A DNA stretch of 64,000 bases from Collimonas sp. OK307 (GCF_900113705.1 NZ_FOQI01000003.1:62001-126000); one strand, 5' to 3'; shown: positions 47,327 through 57,426, counted from the first letter of the stretch. A program made the numbers and translations. Notes: generated by a model not told the origin, from the sequence alone.

Positions 47327-48718
47327 TTACTCGGGGTAAGTCATTTTTGCCGGCTGCACCCATTCGGCGAACTCTTGTTCCGTCACGTAGCCGAGCGCCA
47401 GGGCCGCCTGCTTCAGCGTACTGCCGTCATGGTGCGCATGCTTGGCGATTTGCGCCGCACGGTCGTAACCGATGTGTGGCGCCAGCGCGGTCACCAGCAT
47501 CAGCGAGCGCTCCATCAATTCGGCAATCCGGTCGCGATTGGCGCCGATACCGTCGGCGCAATGCTGCTCGAAACTGGCCATGCCGTCGGCCAGCAGGCGC
47601 ACGCTTTGCAGGAAATTATGCGCAATCAGAGGTTTGAATACATTTAACTCGAAATTACCGGAAGCACCGCCGAAATTAATCGCCACATCGTTGCCGAACA
47701 CCTGGCAACACAACATGGTCAACGCTTCGCATTGGGTCGGGTTAACCTTGCCGGGCATGATGGAGCTGCCAGGTTCGTTCTCCGGAATGCTGATTTCGCC
47801 CAGGCCGGAACGCGGACCGGATGCCAGCCAGCGCACATCGTTGGCAATCTTCATCAGGGCAGCGGCCAATGTTTTCAAGGTGCCGTGCGCCGCAACCAAG
47901 GCATCGTGCGCTGCCAGCGCAGCAAATTTATTGTCGGCAGTGCGGAACGGCAAGCCTTCCGTCTTGGCTAACTGGGCGGCAACCCGGCTGCCGAAATCCT
48001 TAGGCGCGTTGAGTCCGGTGCCTACCGCGGTACCGCCGGCGGCCAGGTCGCACAAAGGCTCCAATGTGGCCTTGATGATTTTTTCTGCATGGTCTAGTTG
48101 GGCAACATAGCCAGAGAATTCCTGGCCTAATGTCAGCGGCGTCGCATCTTGCAGATGGGTGCGGCCGATCTTGACGATATCCTCAAAATCCACCGATTTC
48201 TTATGCAAGGTCGCACGCAGTTTTTGCAGCGCGGGCAATAATGCGTTGGCGATGCCGAGCGCAGCGGCGACATGCATCGCCGTCGGAAAGATATCGTTCG
48301 ATGACTGGCTAAGATTGACCGCATCGTTGGGATGCACCAGACGTGATTCGCCACGCACGCCGCCAAGAATTTCCGAAGCGCGATTGGCCAGCACCTCGTT
48401 CATGTTCATGTTGCTCTGGGTGCCGGAACCGGTCTGCCAGATGGATAATGGAAACTCATCCGGATGTTGCCCCGCCACCACCTCTTGCGCCGCCTGCATG
48501 ATGGCGGCGGCCTGGGTTTTCGATAGCTTGCCGAGATCCAGGTTGACTTGCGCGCAGGCTTGCTTGACGGCTGCCAGCGCCACGATCAGCTCGGGCGGCA
48601 TGCGCTCGCTGGAAATATGGAAATGATGCAGGCTGCGCTGGGTCTGTGCGCCCCACAGCCTCTCATCCGGGACTTCGATCTTGCCAAAGGTATCGCGTTC
48701 GATTCTGCTGGTAGTCAT
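47327..48718 (-). CDS. fumC: Class II fumarate hydratase
   Basis: 463-residue homotetrameric, iron-independent enzyme of the TCA cycle that hydrates fumarate to L-malate. The lyase signature [15 protein letters not shown] is intact, as are [18 protein letters not shown] and [20 protein letters not shown]. Full length, single gene. Upstream (48719-48815) carries three tandem 9-bp units. The absence of the iron-sulphur class I type here says nothing about the rest of the genome. Confidence 0.95.
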   Translation of the reverse strand: MTTSRIERDTFGKIEVPDERLWGAQTQRSLHHFHISSERMPPELIVALAAVKQACAQVNLDLGKLSKTQAAAIMQAAQEVVAGQHPDEFPLSIWQTGSGTQSNMNMNEVLANRASEILGGVRGESRLVHPNDAVNLSQSSNDIFPTAMHVAAALGIANALLPALQKLRATLHKKSVDFEDIVKIGRTHLQDATPLTLGQEFSGYVAQLDHAEKIIKATLEPLCDLAAGGTAVGTGLNAPKDFGSRVAAQLAKTEGLPFRTADNKFAALAAHDALVAAHGTLKTLAAALMKIANDVRWLASGPRSGLGEISIPENEPGSSIMPGKVNPTQCEALTMLCCQVFGNDVAINFGGASGNFELNVFKPLIAHNFLQSVRLLADGMASFEQHCADGIGANRDRIAELMERSLMLVTALAPHIGYDRAAQIAKHAHHDGSTLKQAALALGYVTEQEFAEWVQPAKMTYPE

Positions 48719-48760
48719 TTCAGCTCCATAAAAGTGGCGAGGCCCGACACTGCGATACTT

Positions 48761-48787
48761 CAGTCACTGCAGTCACTGCAGTCACTG
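48761..48787. repeat. Three tandem copies of CAGTCACTG
   Basis: Three exact 9-bp units between fumC and the upstream GGDEF-EAL gene. Ends of neighbouring units read CACTGCAGTC, so the tract can also fold. It lies 43 bp upstream of the fumC ATG, in the leader or promoter. Confidence 0.6.
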
Positions 48788-48815
48788 AAGTAACATTCAG
48801 GCCGTCAACAAAGTC

Positions 48816-51653
48816 TTATGGTAATACTTTTCCTTCGCGCAGGATTATTTCGATGTCGGCAGCCGATACCGGCTCGCTGAAATAGAAACCTTGCATTTCA
48901 TCACAGCGATGACGTTGCAGGTAAGACAGCTGCTCTTGCGTTTCAACCCCCTCGGCAATCACTTGCAAACGCAGGTTGTGGGCCAGAGAGATGATCGAGG
49001 CGACGATCGCAGCATCGTCCTGGTCGACCGTGATATCGCGCACAAAGGATTGGTCGATCTTCAATGCATCGATCGGGAAACTCTTCAGATAGGCCAGGCT
49101 CGAATAGCCGGTGCCAAAATCATCAATCGACAATTGCACGCCTATCGATTTCAGGTCGTTCAGAATACCCACGGCCAGCTCGACATCCGTCATCACCAGG
49201 CTTTCGGTCAATTCGATTTCGAGATAGTGCGGCGCCAGTCCGGTAGCTTCCAGCATCTCGGCAACCTGCTGCACCAGGTTTTGCTGGAAAAACTGGCGCG
49301 TCGACAGGTTCACCGACATCCGCAAATACCCCAGGCCCATGCGCTGCCACGCCTTGTTCTGCTCGCAAGCGGTGTGCATCACCCAGGCGCCCATCTGTAC
49401 GATCAGGCCGGTTTCTTCCGCCAGGTCGATGAAACGCGTGGGCGAAATCATGCCCAGTTGCGGATGTTTCCAGCGAATCAGCGCTTCCATGCCGACCATG
49501 CGGCCGGTACGCAAATCCACTTGCGGCTGGTAGTAGAGCAGTAATTCCTTACGTTCCAGCGCATTGCGCAAATCACCCTCGATCCGCAGGCGTTCAAGCG
49601 CGCGTTCATTCATCGCCGCCGTGTAGAACTGGTAATTGTTATTTCCCATTTCCTTGGCGCGATACATGGCGATATCGGCATGCTTGAGCAAGCTGTCAGG
49701 GTCGGTACCGTCATTCGGGTAGACTGCCACGCCGATGCTGCAGCTCAGGAAAAAATCATAGCCTTCAATTTGCAAGGGACGCGCAATCGCATCCATCATC
49801 CGTTGAATCAAGCCCACGCTCAGCTCTTCATCAAGACGCTCCGGCAAGATCAAGACAAATTCATCGCTGCCCAGCCGCGCTATGGTGTCAGCTTCGCGGG
49901 TGAACGCTTTCAGGCGGCTGGCGACCTCTTTCAGCAACAGATCGCCGGCATTGTGCCCGAGCGTATCGTTGACGAATTTAAAGCGGTCCAGATCGACGAA
50001 CAACACCCACACCCTGTGGCCGTATAGCTCGCCATAGACAATCGACTGGCTCAGGCGATCGCTCAGCACATTGCGATTGGCGAGGCCGGTCAAGGTGTCG
50101 TGGCGAGCCTGATGCTCCAGCTCGGCCTCGTAACTCTTCATTTCCGTGATGTCGTACAGAGACGTGACGAAGTGGCTGACGCGGCCGGAACTATCCTTCA
50201 CGGGCGCAACGTAAAGCTCGTTCCAGAACAAGGTGCCGTCCTTGCGATAACTGCGGAACACGGTATTCGCAGTGCGCTTTTCGCGCAGGGCGGCGCGAAT
50301 TTCTTCCAGGCCGATCTGGTCGTGGTCGTCGCCATGCAGCATTTCCAGGTTGCGGCCGATCATATCCCTGGCGGAATAACCGGTAATCCGTTCGAATGCG
50401 GGATTGACATATTCCACCTGATAATCCGGCAATTTGGCGCTGGAAATGATGATGGCGTTCGCACTCGATTCGATGGCGCGCTCGCGCAGCTGCAAGGCAT
50501 CTTCGGCGCGCTTGCGGGCGACGATGTCCTCTTTCATCATTTGCGTCGCCAGCTTGACTTGCTGGGTACGGGCGTCCACCAGCCGCTCGATCCGCTTGGA
50601 GCGCGTCGATAGAAAATACAGATAGGCGGCTCCCATCCAGCTCAGCAAACTACCTAGCAGCAATACCAGGAGCGATCCGACATTCTTCTTGGTGAATACG
50701 CGCGCCGGCGCCGAGGCCTCTATAAACCAGGATTTGCCGGCAAGTTCAAACGTTTGCGACATGTCTTGCGGCGCGTCATACAGCAACCAGGCAGGCAGCC
50801 AGTCGCTGGTATTTGACGGCTTGGCCAGGTTACCCTGGCGATAAACCAGGGTGTCGTCCTCCGGCTTGGCGCTGGCATAGACCCGAAGATTGAAATCTTC
50901 ACGCGCCTGCACGCCGTCGCGGGCCAGGATATTGTTGACGAAAGCATCGGCGCGCAATGCCGCACTGGTAAAGCCGACCAATGCACGACGGCGATCGTCG
51001 ACGCTATCCAAGACCGCACCGTGCTGATAAACCGGCATCAGGACCATCATGATCAGCTTGCTGCCGTTCTTAGGCTTTTGCTCAAACAGATCGGTAGAAG
51101 CCGGCAAACCGGTATCGCGTGCGCGGTTCGCGGCTTCGCTCTGAACTTTGCTGGTTGCCACATCCATGGCAAACGCACCTTCATTGCCGGCCATCGGCTC
51201 AAGAAATTCGACCACCCGATATTCATCGTGCCCAGCTGCCGGTTCCGGCTTGCCGTCGCTTAATTGCCGAATCGAAAAATCAGGATAATGTTTACGTATC
51301 TCTGCTTCATAAGCAGGTCGTTGGGCCGCGCTCACCAGGCGCTGAAAACCCAGCGACTTGATATAAGGAGCGCGGACCAGCATCGGTGCAGTAAAAGTGT
51401 GGAATTGTTCGCGAGTGACGCCGTCCACAGTGACGAACAGGCGATTGACGGTTTCCAGTTCATGCACCAGGCCATCCAGGCCATCCACCACGGACTTAAG
51501 ATGGCCACTGGCAAGACGTCGGAATTCGGCATCCATCTTCTCGTATTCGAGGTGACGAACGGAAACAAACAAGCCGAGAGTAATCGCCAAGCCCAATATC
51601 AAACTGGACAAAGAAGCAATGGGTATGAAGATTGACGAACCACGACGAAACAT
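48816..51653 (-). CDS. CHASE-PAS-GGDEF-EAL cyclic-di-GMP signalling protein
   Basis: 945-residue membrane sensor. An N-terminal helix (SLSSLILGLAITLGLFVS), a periplasmic CHASE domain (about 60-290) and a second helix near 330-350 precede a PAS domain (about 385-500; VEYVNPAFERITGYSARDMI). GGDEF (about 510-670) has a changed active loop, RLGSDEF. EAL (about 690-940) keeps MEALIRWKHP, ELTESL, DDFGTGYSSLAYL and the late acidic residues, so it should hydrolyse c-di-GMP. GSDEF may be weakly active or only bind GTP. It probably acts mainly as a phosphodiesterase. Monocistronic. Confidence 0.92.
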   Translation of the reverse strand: MFRRGSSIFIPIASLSSLILGLAITLGLFVSVRHLEYEKMDAEFRRLASGHLKSVVDGLDGLVHELETVNRLFVTVDGVTREQFHTFTAPMLVRAPYIKSLGFQRLVSAAQRPAYEAEIRKHYPDFSIRQLSDGKPEPAAGHDEYRVVEFLEPMAGNEGAFAMDVATSKVQSEAANRARDTGLPASTDLFEQKPKNGSKLIMMVLMPVYQHGAVLDSVDDRRRALVGFTSAALRADAFVNNILARDGVQAREDFNLRVYASAKPEDDTLVYRQGNLAKPSNTSDWLPAWLLYDAPQDMSQTFELAGKSWFIEASAPARVFTKKNVGSLLVLLLGSLLSWMGAAYLYFLSTRSKRIERLVDARTQQVKLATQMMKEDIVARKRAEDALQLRERAIESSANAIIISSAKLPDYQVEYVNPAFERITGYSARDMIGRNLEMLHGDDHDQIGLEEIRAALREKRTANTVFRSYRKDGTLFWNELYVAPVKDSSGRVSHFVTSLYDITEMKSYEAELEHQARHDTLTGLANRNVLSDRLSQSIVYGELYGHRVWVLFVDLDRFKFVNDTLGHNAGDLLLKEVASRLKAFTREADTIARLGSDEFVLILPERLDEELSVGLIQRMMDAIARPLQIEGYDFFLSCSIGVAVYPNDGTDPDSLLKHADIAMYRAKEMGNNNYQFYTAAMNERALERLRIEGDLRNALERKELLLYYQPQVDLRTGRMVGMEALIRWKHPQLGMISPTRFIDLAEETGLIVQMGAWVMHTACEQNKAWQRMGLGYLRMSVNLSTRQFFQQNLVQQVAEMLEATGLAPHYLEIELTESLVMTDVELAVGILNDLKSIGVQLSIDDFGTGYSSLAYLKSFPIDALKIDQSFVRDITVDQDDAAIVASIISLAHNLRLQVIAEGVETQEQLSYLQRHRCDEMQGFYFSEPVSAADIEIILREGKVLP

Positions 51654-51789
51654 TTCTACTCCACTGCGAACAATAGGCGAAATATTACACGGTCTTATTA
51701 CCCGATAACGTCGCTCGAGGATTTCTTTTTAGTATCACAAGACAACTAAAAGCCACAGAGAAAGAATCGCAGCCGTCGCAGATGAGAAA

Positions 51790-52137
51790 TCAGGGCGATT
51801 TCGGTGTTTCGGCCTCAGGCAACAAGCAACCCTGCAAAATTTGCAGATCGTTGTCTTTCGCGAAATTGACTACAAAATGGTAGGCCAAAGGTTCGATCTG
51901 GCGCAGATCTTCATTGACGACTACCGACCGCACACCATTCAGCAGCACCGGCCGGACGTAGGGCGAATACTGCAGATGCGCGTTGCGGCCGCCCGATCCT
52001 TCCGGGCGAAAACAGGCCATGACGCCGCACAAGCGCTCGGCCCAGTCGCTGGGCCGAAACTGCCTGCCATCGCTGGTGATACCTTGAATAAAAAATTCGC
52101 GGGAGGGGGTGTCAGGGGATTGGATAGGTTCTGCCAT
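51790..52137 (-). CDS. DUF3579 domain protein
   Basis: 115 residues, cytoplasmic. FFIQGITSDGRQFRPSDWAE and RLCGVMACF are the hallmark of DUF3579, a small betaproteobacterial family of unknown function that I know by sequence only. The rest (YSPYVRPVLLNGVRSVVVNE) is also family-typical. It lies about 170 bp after the CobD-like gene on the same strand. Confidence 0.82.
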   Translation of the reverse strand: MAEPIQSPDTPSREFFIQGITSDGRQFRPSDWAERLCGVMACFRPEGSGGRNAHLQYSPYVRPVLLNGVRSVVVNEDLRQIEPLAYHFVVNFAKDNDLQILQGCLLPEAETPKSP

Positions 52138-52211
52138 GCGTACAGCTCGTTTCTTCTATAACGCTTGCTACAGACATTGCTTTGCCTCGGGTAGAAGCAA
52201 GCTACTAGTTT

Positions 52212-52257
52212 TGCGTAAGTGATTCTTACGTATTATATCTTATAGAAGACTTACGCA
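52212..52257. repeat. Spaced 8-bp inverted repeat
   Basis: TGCGTAAG (52212-52219) and CTTACGCA (52250-52257) flank an AT-rich 30-bp centre containing TTCTTACGTATTATATC. It lies upstream of the DUF3579 gene, next to the GGGTGGGCA-type hairpin. Could be an operator or a remnant of a small palindromic element. Confidence 0.4.
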
Positions 52258-52269
52258 CCATCTCGCGTA

Positions 52270-52298
52270 GCGTGGACACGCCTTTGTGCCCACCCTGC
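52270..52298. repeat. Intergenic GGGTGGGCA-type hairpin, copy 4 (inverted)
   Basis: Read on the minus strand this is GCAGGGTGGGCAC, AAAGGC, GTGTCCACGC. GTGGACAC (52272-52279) pairs with GTGCCCAC (52286-52293) with one mismatch. It ends 10 bases before the CobD-like stop. Confidence 0.6.
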
Positions 52299-52307
52299 AT
52301 CGTTGAT

Positions 52308-53264
52308 TTACCCGAGCCACACTGCGGCCGACAACAGCAGCAACAAGAACATCCACAGCAACAGGGCACGCCAAACCAGGCCTACCGTACTTTGCAAGGC
52401 GCGCGGGGTGGGAATATCGCCCGGCGGGCTTTCGCTTTCCATGGCGGTCGAATCCACTGTCGACGCATCGGCCGGCAGGATCGAAATCGCGGTTTCCGGT
52501 GGTGCGCCCAGCAACACGCCCATGGCGCCGCCGCCGGTAGACAAAATGATGCCGTCCGTCTCATTTTTCCAGCGATCGGCAAAATTACGCCAGGCGTAGA
52601 TCGCATCTTCGAAATTACCGACTACCGCAAAGGCCGCTGCTGTCATACGCGCCGGAATCCAGTCTATCCAATAAAATGCCTGGGCCGCAAAACGTCCAAA
52701 AGCTTCATTGTGCATGTGATCCGGTTCATTCCAGCCGCGCGCCAGATACTCGGCGATGCGGTACATCACGGCACATGCCGGGCCAACCGGCATGAGGAAC
52801 CAGAAGAACACGCCGAACACATGGCGATGCGTGGTGATCAGCGCCTTTTCCACGGCGATGCGGGAGATTTCACTGACATCCATGTCGGTGGTGTCGAGCT
52901 TGGTCCATTCGGCCAGCAAGGTTCGCGCCGTGGCGTCGTCGCCAGTATTGAGGGCCAGTTGAATCGAGCTGAAGTAATGGCTGTAATGGCGGAAGCCGAG
53001 GGTCAGATACACGATCAGGACATTCCAGAGCAGTGCCGCCCAGGCCCCGATATGCACGCATAACCAATAGATCAACGCGGTCGGGACGGTGAGTGCCAGT
53101 ATCACGCAAAACCAGCCCAGCCGGCCCTGACGCGCCTGACCTGCATTAAACGATGCCTCTATCTTGTTCGCGAAATGCTTGACCCATGCATAGACGGGAT
53201 TGTCCGCGCGCAGCGGTTTCAGTTGCTCGATCAGCAATGCAAACAGAATAGAGAGAAATGTCAT
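52308..53264 (-). CDS. CobD/CbiB-family membrane protein
   Basis: 318 residues with about five transmembrane helices, beginning MTFLSILFALLIEQLKPLRA. The central part (RTLLAEWTKLDTTDMDVSEI, VEKALITTHRHVFGVFFWFL, AFYWIDWIPARMTAAAFAVV) fits the CobD/CbiB family, whose true members make adenosylcobinamide with an aminopropanol linker. No other cobalamin gene is near, and in Burkholderiales such proteins often stand alone in this place near rplS. A role in cobalamin synthesis is therefore uncertain; AmpE-like proteins are related. Confidence 0.8.
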   Translation of the reverse strand: MTFLSILFALLIEQLKPLRADNPVYAWVKHFANKIEASFNAGQARQGRLGWFCVILALTVPTALIYWLCVHIGAWAALLWNVLIVYLTLGFRHYSHYFSSIQLALNTGDDATARTLLAEWTKLDTTDMDVSEISRIAVEKALITTHRHVFGVFFWFLMPVGPACAVMYRIAEYLARGWNEPDHMHNEAFGRFAAQAFYWIDWIPARMTAAAFAVVGNFEDAIYAWRNFADRWKNETDGIILSTGGGAMGVLLGAPPETAISILPADASTVDSTAMESESPPGDIPTPRALQSTVGLVWRALLLWMFLLLLLSAAVWLG

Positions 53265-53468
53265 TAACCAGCCCTATAAATCAATCGACGGCGCCAGCAG
53301 CGGCGCGGCAAGATCGGCACCCATATCCGCCATATCGCGGTCCATTAGCGTTGCCATAACATCTAAAATTGCAGTATCCCATACGATAACGCAGCACACG
53401 CACAGAATCAAACTTGTACTGAACTTGTTTTCCGTGCCTGCCACGCATTTGGGCGCTGCACAATGAAT

Positions 53469-54149
53469 CTAAGCCCGGAGAAAATGAAACAGATTCCTTA
53501 ACATCGCAGCAGTCGCTCCCCAAATGAAGAAGCGCTCATAGGGCATCGCATAAAAGGTGCGGCGATAACCATCCGGCAGATCGATGCTGCGCAACTGATG
53601 GTTTAGGCCATCCATCAGGAATGCCAGCGGGACTTCAAAGATTTCAGCTACTTCGTTTGGATCGGCCCGCAAGCTGACTGGCGGATTGACCAGGCACACC
53701 ACTGGCGTTACGCGATAGCCGGTGCCGGTAAAATATTCCGGCAAACTGCCGATCACCTCGACCTGGCGGCGCGCCAGGCCGATTTCCTCTTCGGCTTCAC
53801 GCAGCGCGGTTTCAATTGGCGAGGCATCGCTCTGCTCCATGCGCCCACCGGGAAAACTCACTTGCCCCGCATGATCGGTCAGGTGGGCGGCGCGCTGGGT
53901 AAACAACAGCGTCGGCTGCTGCTCGTGCATGACAATGGGAATCAACACCGATGCCGGCGTTACCGGCTTGTCCTGCTGCTGCGCCATGCGTTGCACGGTA
54001 TGGCTATCCAGGTGCTCCGGATGCCATTCCGGCCGCTGCGCGAAACGCTGACGCAGCCACGCGGCATTCATCCTTTCGGGCGCCAACGCAGATTCACCGG
54101 CAACCGCATCAACCGGCAACATCAGGGGATCGAAAGTCAATTTAACCAA
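53469..54149 (-). CDS. CoA pyrophosphatase (Nudix hydrolase)
   Basis: 226 residues. The Nudix box is complete: GGRMEQSDASPIETALREAE followed by EEIGL. Just before it lies LLFTQRAAHLTDHAGQVSFP, the sequence typical of the CoA-hydrolysing group. It splits CoA into 4'-phosphopantetheine and 3',5'-ADP, perhaps clearing oxidised CoA. Same strand as rplS but separated from it by a strong terminator, so it has its own promoter. Confidence 0.9.
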   Translation of the reverse strand: MVKLTFDPLMLPVDAVAGESALAPERMNAAWLRQRFAQRPEWHPEHLDSHTVQRMAQQQDKPVTPASVLIPIVMHEQQPTLLFTQRAAHLTDHAGQVSFPGGRMEQSDASPIETALREAEEEIGLARRQVEVIGSLPEYFTGTGYRVTPVVCLVNPPVSLRADPNEVAEIFEVPLAFLMDGLNHQLRSIDLPDGYRRTFYAMPYERFFIWGATAAMLRNLFHFLRA

Positions 54150-54304
54150 GAAAATTCCTCTAGCAATCTTTTCAATACTTTACCGCGATGGCAGCGAAGG
54201 AGCTATCCCGGTCACAGATAATAACAATTAACGCTATTTTACTTTGCGGCAACTATTTAGTGGGGATCATGCGATAGCTTGCAGCAAACATAAATCTCAA
54301 ATGC

Positions 54305-54336
54305 AAAAAGGGGCACCTGACGGCGCCCCTTTTTTA
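54305..54336 (-). terminator. Rho-independent terminator of the rpsP-rimM-trmD-rplS operon
   Basis: On the minus strand GGGGCGCC pairs with GGTGCCCC (one G-U), followed by TTTTT. About 30 bases after the rplS stop. Confidence 0.85.
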
Positions 54337-54365
54337 TGCAATACCTATGCCTGCATAACAACCAC

Positions 54366-54758
54366 TTACTCTGCTGCTGGTGCAGCCTTTGCAGTGTTGC
54401 GACGCTGTGGCAATTTTTCCTTGATACGTGCCGATTTACCGGAACGCTCACGCAGGTAGTACAGCTTGGCGCGACGGACATCGCCGCGACGCTTGACTTC
54501 GATCGACGCGATCAGTGGCGAGTACAGTTGGAATGTACGCTCAACGCCTTCGCCGGAAGAAATCTTACGGACGATGAAGTTGGAGTTCAGACCACGGTTA
54601 CGACGCGAAATCACAACGCCTTCGTAAGCCTGAGCACGCTTGCGCGTACCTTCAACTACGTTAACGCTGACGATGACAGTATCGCCTGGTGCGAATTCAG
54701 GGATATTTTTGGCAAGGCGAGCAATTTCTTCTTGCTCAAGTTGTTGGATCAAGTCCAT
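54366..54758 (-). CDS. rplS: 50S ribosomal protein L19
   Basis: 130 residues, typical length. It opens [20 protein letters not shown] and has [20 protein letters not shown] and [21 protein letters not shown]19 sits at the 30S-50S interface. The frame is open 11 codons further, but GGAG lies right before the ATG at 54758. Last gene of the rpsP operon, ending at the terminator at 54305. Confidence 0.97.
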   Translation of the reverse strand: MDLIQQLEQEEIARLAKNIPEFAPGDTVIVSVNVVEGTRKRAQAYEGVVISRRNRGLNSNFIVRKISSGEGVERTFQLYSPLIASIEVKRRGDVRRAKLYYLRERSGKSARIKEKLPQRRNTAKAAPAAE

Positions 54759-54911
54759 TTTTAGCTCCATATACCATCTTGCTGACGCCAATTGTGCAAA
54801 GCACTGCTCAGTAGAGGATGGGGTTAATACACAGGTGGCCGGCTGGCCTCCCCTTGGTACTGCTTTACTGCATACTACTAACTACAACCCGGCGATCAAG
54901 CACTTTCGTAC

Positions 54912-55661
54912 TTAACCTGAATTCCGTAAAAACTTTTCATCGGCTGCACTCAGCAAACCGGCAGCGCGTATCTTCTGAATCAGATCCGGCCGTTTCTTTG
55001 CCGTGGCAGACAGCATTTGCTGACGCCGCCATTTTTCGATTTCAGCGTGATGCCCGCCCATCAAGACCGGCGGCACTGCTACGCCTTCATACTGTTCCGG
55101 CCGGGTGTAATGCGGACAATCCAGCAAGCCATTGACAAAACTGTCTTCAACTGCCGATGCGCCGTCATTCAATACCCCGGGCAACTGCCGGATCACCGCA
55201 TCCATCAAAGCCATCGCCGGTAATTCGCCGCCGGACAAAACGAAATCGCCAAGGCTGATTTCTTCATCCACGCAACGATCCAGCAAACGCTGGTCAACCG
55301 CTTCATAACGGCCACAGAGCAATACCAAACCAGGTTCGGTACGCAATTCCATGACGCGCTGATGCGTCAGTGGCCGGCCTTGCGGTGACAGATAGACTAC
55401 TCTCGGTGCAGGCAGGCTTTGCTGCAGCTGACGCGCCTTGGCTGCTTCAATCGCAGCTTCCAGCGGCTTCGCCATCATCACCATGCCGGGGCCGCCGCCA
55501 TAAGGCCGGTCATCCACGGTACGATGATTGTCGGTCGTGAAATCACGCGGATTCCACAAAGCCAGCTCGCATCTTTTTTGTTCAAACGCACGCCGGGTAA
55601 CACCCGATTGCGTCAATGCAACAAACATTTCGGGAAACAGTGTGACGACATCAAATTGCAT
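54912..55661 (-). CDS. trmD: tRNA (guanine37-N1)-methyltransferase TrmD
   Basis: 249 residues starting [20 protein letters not shown] at 55661, with AAGGTG upstream. It uses SAM to methylate G37 in tRNAs reading CNN codons, which prevents +1 frameshifts. The SPOUT knot appears as [12 protein letters not shown] and [20 protein letters not shown], with [20 protein letters not shown]. Essential in most bacteria. Operon gene between rimM and rplS. Confidence 0.97.
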   Translation of the reverse strand: MQFDVVTLFPEMFVALTQSGVTRRAFEQKRCELALWNPRDFTTDNHRTVDDRPYGGGPGMVMMAKPLEAAIEAAKARQLQQSLPAPRVVYLSPQGRPLTHQRVMELRTEPGLVLLCGRYEAVDQRLLDRCVDEEISLGDFVLSGGELPAMALMDAVIRQLPGVLNDGASAVEDSFVNGLLDCPHYTRPEQYEGVAVPPVLMGGHHAEIEKWRRQQMLSATAKKRPDLIQKIRAAGLLSAADEKFLRNSG

Positions 55662-55741
55662 ACCGCGCACCTTTTTGTTTCGCTTGCGATCTTGTTTGCT
55701 GCTTTAGCTGCCTGGAGCCGATGCTCGATTCAAGCCTGGAA

Positions 55742-56323
55742 TTAATAATCCAGTCCCCAGTCAACCGTGATTTTCTTTGCTGCCTGATCCACCGTCTTGA
55801 CGAACTGCTCAACAAACGGGATCAATAACTCGGGGGCGGTTTTATCCTGATCTGCGACTGCCGGCACCGTAATCCGAAGAATCGGATGTGCACCGTTGTC
55901 CATCAAATCAGCGACCACGCCCAAATGCTCGCCTTGCAGATTTTCAACCACCAGGCCGATCAGATCGACCCAATAGAATTCATCATCCGAAAGCGCCGGG
56001 AAATGGCTGCGTGGAATATGAACCACACTGCCCTTCATGGCTTCGGCTGCGTCACGCCCTGCCACACCCATCAGGCGCGCCACAATGTCGCCACTGTGGT
56101 TTTTCGCCTGCATCATTTCGACATCGTGCAATTCCGGCGAGTTCTGCCGGTTCAGCCACCATGTCTTGGCGTGCAACAGTGCATCGGCATCGGCCGAATA
56201 CGGTTTGATCCGCACCCAGCCATTAATACCGTAGGCGCCAGTAATGTAACCGACCACCACCAAATCTGAAGGTATTGCAGTTCCAGCTGGGGCTGTGGTC
56301 GACAAGTTTACTGACGTATTCAA
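55742..56323 (-). CDS. rimM: Ribosome maturation factor RimM
   Basis: 193 residues: N-terminal RimM domain ([20 protein letters not shown]) and C-terminal PRC-barrel-like half ([20 protein letters not shown]; ending [10 protein letters not shown]). It binds S19 and helps 16S rRNA processing and 30S head assembly. 18 bp after rpsP and 80 bp before trmD, as in the classic operon. A slightly long N-terminus (about 20 residues) is normal for betaproteobacteria. Confidence 0.96.
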   Translation of the reverse strand: MNTSVNLSTTAPAGTAIPSDLVVVGYITGAYGINGWVRIKPYSADADALLHAKTWWLNRQNSPELHDVEMMQAKNHSGDIVARLMGVAGRDAAEAMKGSVVHIPRSHFPALSDDEFYWVDLIGLVVENLQGEHLGVVADLMDNGAHPILRITVPAVADQDKTAPELLIPFVEQFVKTVDQAAKKITVDWGLDY

Positions 56324-56341
56324 CGGCTCAACTGCTTAAAA

Positions 56342-56593
56342 TTAAGCAGCTTTTTTGGCAGCGTCAGCAACCAGACGTGCAACTGTCGGCGACATTTGCG
56401 CGCCAACACCTTGCCAATGCGTCAGGCGGTCCTGAGCAATGCGGAAAGTCTCTTCTGCACCGGATGCTACCGGATTGTAAAAGCCGATACGCTCGATGAA
56501 GCGACCGTCACGGCGATTGCGCGAATCAGTAGCTACGATGTTGTAAAAAGGACGCTTCTTTGCGCCACCACGGGATAAACGAATAACGACCAT
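56342..56593 (-). CDS. rpsP: 30S ribosomal protein S16
   Basis: 83 residues starting [20 protein letters not shown] at 56593 with GGA upstream; an earlier open frame is not used. [20 protein letters not shown] is the usual central motif. First gene of rpsP-rimM-trmD-rplS; the promoter lies in the gap to the TM2 gene. Confidence 0.97.
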   Translation of the reverse strand: MVVIRLSRGGAKKRPFYNIVATDSRNRRDGRFIERIGFYNPVASGAEETFRIAQDRLTHWQGVGAQMSPTVARLVADAAKKAA

Positions 56594-56976
56594 AATGTTT
56601 CCAAAAAGTGTTCGAACACGGAAAAAGCCGCAAATTATAACGCAAAGTGAGCCGACCCCGCAACCAAAGCAGGCCATGGGTGTGGTTTCACTACGTCAAA
56701 CAGGTATTTGCAGGGCTCCAAAACGCTATACGGCGCTATGCCGAAAGCGGGCCTGACTATCAAAGTGACATTCTATTGAAGCAGGCTGTACACTACGCCC
56801 TCAATCTGCTTTCCGACACGCATGGTGCACCCCGGAAACATCAGTGGCGATAGCCAAGCCCGTATATTAGCAATATTCCCGGCTGATGCAAGGATTGCCT
56901 GCTTATTACCTGCTTTTTGCCTGCTTATTGGCTAATTTATTACATATTCCACACATTTCATCCACCCATCCTGCCA
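56594..56976. other. Intergenic region between divergent rpsP and TM2 genes
   Basis: 383 bp without a gene I can support. A 68-codon open frame at 56647-56853 (GTG start) has no ribosome site and no family look. The rpsP promoter and leader must be here on the minus strand. I see no strong hairpin or tRNA. Confidence 0.4.
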
Positions 56977-57396
56977 ATGACCCAATCCCACAAGAACAAG
57001 ACACTCGCCACCTTCGTGGCTACCGTATTTGGCAGCTTAGGCCTGCATCGCTTCTATCTAAAGGGATTTCAAGACATCTGGGGATGGCTGCATTTTGCTA
57101 CCCTGCCAATTTCCATGCTCCTTTACTTGTTTTTTAGACAAAATCAGCAAGTGGCGTTCCTGTTTGGACCGCTGATCATCTCGGGCCTGGTTGCCGTGAT
57201 CGAATCGCTGGTCATAGGATTGACCCCGGATGAAAAATGGGATGCCCAATATAATGCCAACTCCGGCCGCCAATCCAACTCCAGCTGGTTTGTCGTCTTG
57301 CTGGTGGTCTTGACGCTGGGAGTCGGCGCGATTGCCTTGATCGGCTCGATTGCCCGCACCTTCGACCTTCTGTTCACTGGCGGCGCCTACGGTTGA
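56977..57396 (+). CDS. TM2-domain membrane protein
   Basis: 139 residues from the ATG at 56977. The TM2 signature GSLGLHRFYLKGFQDIWGWL (about 17-36) is followed by a second helix, and two more helices occur (LFGPLIISGLVAVIESLVIG and FVVLLVVLTLGVGAIALIGS). The TM2 domain is widespread and without a defined role in bacteria. The frame is open upstream, but this ATG leads straight into the domain. Ends at a shared bidirectional terminator. Confidence 0.85.
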   Translation: MTQSHKNKTLATFVATVFGSLGLHRFYLKGFQDIWGWLHFATLPISMLLYLFFRQNQQVAFLFGPLIISGLVAVIESLVIGLTPDEKWDAQYNANSGRQSNSSWFVVLLVVLTLGVGAIALIGSIARTFDLLFTGGAYG

Positions 57397-57426
57397 GCTT
57401 TGAAACCAGATGCGCAGCGACACCAT

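Noticed and set aside
52308-53264. CobD/CbiB-like gene as evidence for a cobalamin pathway here
   Set aside because: No other cob/cbi genes nearby; such proteins commonly stand alone at this place in Burkholderiales.
56647-56853. 68-codon plus-strand open frame upstream of the TM2 gene
   Set aside because: GTG start without a ribosome site, no domain, lies in the rpsP promoter region.
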